In this document: positions 61,854-64,000 of the stretch, in pieces
Layout of the letters: every line of letters starts with the position of its first letter
Numbering within the stretch: position 1 is the first letter of the stretch
Assembly (NCBI GenBank): GCA_025890175.1
Contig: JANPYM010000002.1
Location: 1,041,976-1,105,975, forward strand
DNA length: 64,000 nucleotides
Direction: 5' to 3'
Origin: Ciborinia camelliae
Taxonomy: Eukaryota > Ascomycota > Leotiomycetes > Helotiales > Sclerotiniaceae
Program-made: the position numbers and the translations under genes
The notes under the pieces: model-generated
Told to the model about the DNA's origin: nothing
The model's input: only the letters and a program-made list of their open reading frames with translations
Database searches by the model: none

Positions 61854-63999
61854 CTATCCATGTAGCCCCGTGACCGGATTCTTACTATCGTATTTGTCCA
61901 ACTCGCTTCCATCCCCAGAGTAGCCTATCTTATCGCGATTATCATCTATGACGCGGGCGTATTCGATGAGAAGTCTAAAGGTATATATCTACATTGAGAG
62001 TTTTCGGATTAGCGCCATCCATCCATCCATCCACCCACTTCACATGACTTGATTTGCATTGCAAGAGTCGAGACATGAAAGATAAAAAGATAAAAGAAAG
62101 ACTCACTTCAATATCCTCCTTTCTCAAAACCTTACTCGCCCATTCCTTCCCCTGCCTCCCCAACTTCCTGCCCTCGAAATCATGTCTTTGCACATAGGGC
62201 TTTCCATCTTTTCCCTTCGAATTTGCATCTCCCAATCCAATAAAATACGTGAGAATACTGTACAATTCATCATAGCGATTATCCAATGGGACAAAATGTC
62301 TCCATGCGAATAATCGACTATCGTGCCATTCCCTAAAAATGGTACTTTTAATACCCAGACCCTTGCTTTTGAGAAATGCGTGCCAACGCCCGGAGAACGA
62401 GTGCCCGTCAACGTCAATGAGGAATTTACTCTTGAATTGGTCGGTAAGTTCAATAGGGGGTTTGTAGGTCCATACGTCATCATAGAAAGGACAGCCTTCT
62501 GGCACACAAGAGGCGTGCTCAGTGAAGCCCACATCTGTATATTCAGTAGCGAATTCGCTAGGTTGGAATTGGTCGAAAGGTTTATATTTTCCGGCATTGT
62601 CCGGATCCATGGCCATAATGTTGACATTCGTATCTTTCATAACGGTGCCGTTGGTGAGTAAAGCTAATCTTTGACGATGCATGTTCTTCCAAGTCTCTGC
62701 TGTATTAGTCCCGCCAGAAGTGACACCCCTCCAAATCATACTATCCGCTTTGTCATCCCAACTTATGTCGCCTGTCGGATCGTAGGCATATCGAGCATCC
62801 TCGTAATCGTAGTATTTATTCGCAGGAAACAGAATATCATTGTTGATATTCACCTTACATTCTCCAAATACGGGCAGTGGAAGCTTGCTGGCCGTTATTG
62901 AGCTACTTGCATATAGGAACCCATGTTTCTCCTGGACTTCAGGGCCGATTGTGCAGAGATCAGAAGATAAATTGAAATTTGTAATAAATCCTCCTTTTGG
63001 ACTTTTGTAGGTGGCTTCTGCAGCAGATTGCTGAGATAGTGAGTCTCTGGCATGAGATTCCGGAGGGCAGGCCTCCTTTGCGATCAACATGTATTGCTTT
63101 CCAGGGGCCCTGAACCACTCTGGTTCTTTCAACAGTGGTTCAGTCTCCCCGTCATGGAATAATGATTCCCCCTTTCGCCATAATCCAGACAAATTTGTGG
63201 TGAATTCGGCTACGGCTTCAGGCAGCATGATTCTACTTGCCGTTTCATTGGCAAGAAGGGCCTGCAAATCATCCCATGGTACTGCTACCCGGGGTTGATC
63301 TAGCCTATTCATAGCAATGTCCATGTCCGGCAAGTGCTCAACGTAGGGCTCGATCATTTTTTTCATAGTCTCTGCCCTCCAATCCTCGTTGCTCAACTTC
63401 CAAACTTTCCCAGATCGTATGTGAATCCCAGAAATCTTATCGTCAAGATTGGCATGGAGGTGGGCCGCTTGGGATCGAATAATGGCGGGATCAACTCCCC
63501 AGAATGGCCTTAGATCATCCATAATTTGTTCAAAATCGTCGATATTGTAAACGCTCCTCTCCCGAGCAAATTTATACCATTCTCTAAATTTTGGAGGTGG
63601 ATGCCTTCCATATTTCTCTCTATATTTTGCCACGGTTTCCTTAAATGTTTTCGATCTGCTTTCGTCATATAGTCGAAACGCTTCATCTGCCTCTTTCATA
63701 AGTGCAGCTATAGGATGTTCATCTGCAATATCACCCACCACTTCTTGATCTTCATGCGACGGCGGTGATTTTGAGGCCTACGTGAAAGAACATTAGCCAA
63801 ATACGGAGAAGAGTTTGGGGGAGGTGCAGAGAGGACTAACATCTGACTCCGGCTTATTTTTTAAACCTGGTATAGGAATCTTTTTCACCTTCGACCGCAC
63901 ATCCGCAACCGAAAGCATAGAAAGATTGAAGAGAATTACTATAAGGCCAGTGATGACCAGGAAGAGGAAAAATCGGCGCTGACCGCGACCAAGTCCCAT
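61854..63999 (-). CDS. GT90/CAP10-type glycosyltransferase, type II membrane protein
   Basis: Three exons, 63999-63841, 63777-62107 and 61988-61854, encode 654 residues. The introns are 63 bp (GTTAGT donor) and 118 bp (GTGAGT donor), both phase 0. The N-terminus is short and basic, then a single membrane anchor (FFLFLVITGLIVILFNLSML, residues 10-29), then a Lys-rich stem, so the enzyme is Golgi-type with a luminal catalytic region. The body has the CAP10/GT90 layout: KYGRHPPPKFREWYKFARER near residue 110, SWDDKADSMIWRGVTSGG, FLIDVDGHSFSGRWHAFL, FREWHDSRLFAWRHFVPLDN and, across the last intron, RKEDIE joined to IYTFRLLIEYARVIDDNRDK. Cryptococcal Cap10 and animal xylosyltransferases of this family act on secreted glycans; the donor sugar here cannot be read. 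The start ATG is one base from the window end; no upstream coding sequence is needed. Confidence 0.93.
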
Positions 64000-64000
64000 G

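Overview
The window looks like nuclear DNA of a filamentous ascomycete (Pezizomycotina). Genes carry short introns (48-118 bp) with GTATGT/GTAAGT donors and CTAAC-like branch sites. The gene set is fungal: eIF2B delta, Pol alpha B subunit, Trs31, Las1, Rps29, a Pdr16-type lipid transfer protein, a C2H2/fungal_trans regulator and a GT90 enzyme. A leotiomycete such as a member of Sclerotiniaceae is my guess from protein style and from intergenic DNA rich in TACCTACCTAGGTA-type words; that is inference only.

Layout. 1-2 kb: non-coding DNA and the decayed 3' end of a highly reducing polyketide synthase. 2.6-15.9 kb: a compact housekeeping block. It holds SHG1-like (-), a small complex I subunit (+), GCD2 (-), POL12 (-), PDR16-like (+), TRS31 (+), an unrecognised 105-aa gene with an ATG-only first exon (-), and RPS29 (+). 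17-31 kb: looser spacing, with a possible 53-aa acidic small protein (-), a DUF7053-like gene (-), a hexose-transporter-like MFS gene (+), a secreted aspartic protease (-) and an NAD kinase (-). 31.3-41.1 kb: a gene desert of about 10 kb. 41-44 kb: an unrecognised acidic low-complexity protein (+) and LAS1 (+). 43.9-56.3 kb: a second gene desert of about 12 kb. It contains a frameshifted remnant of a HET (heterokaryon incompatibility) protein, a 489-bp AT-rich Tc1/mariner-type MITE with TA duplications, and a GC-richer island without a recognisable gene. 56.3-60.2 kb: a large C2H2 plus fungal_trans regulator (+). 61.8-64 kb: a GT90/CAP10-type glycosyltransferase (-). The G-rich, C-rich spacer between these last two converging genes contains two G-quadruplex candidates on opposite strands.

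Most genes act independently (chromatin, translation, replication, trafficking, ribosome biogenesis, transport, carbohydrate modification). I see no biosynthetic cluster, CRISPR array, rRNA or tRNA. All gene models below were spliced by hand; exon lengths were checked for reading-frame closure. I did not find a convincing new multi-gene system. The most informative oddities are the relics, the MITE, the genes with tiny exons, the cell-cycle boxes at POL12 and the two deserts.
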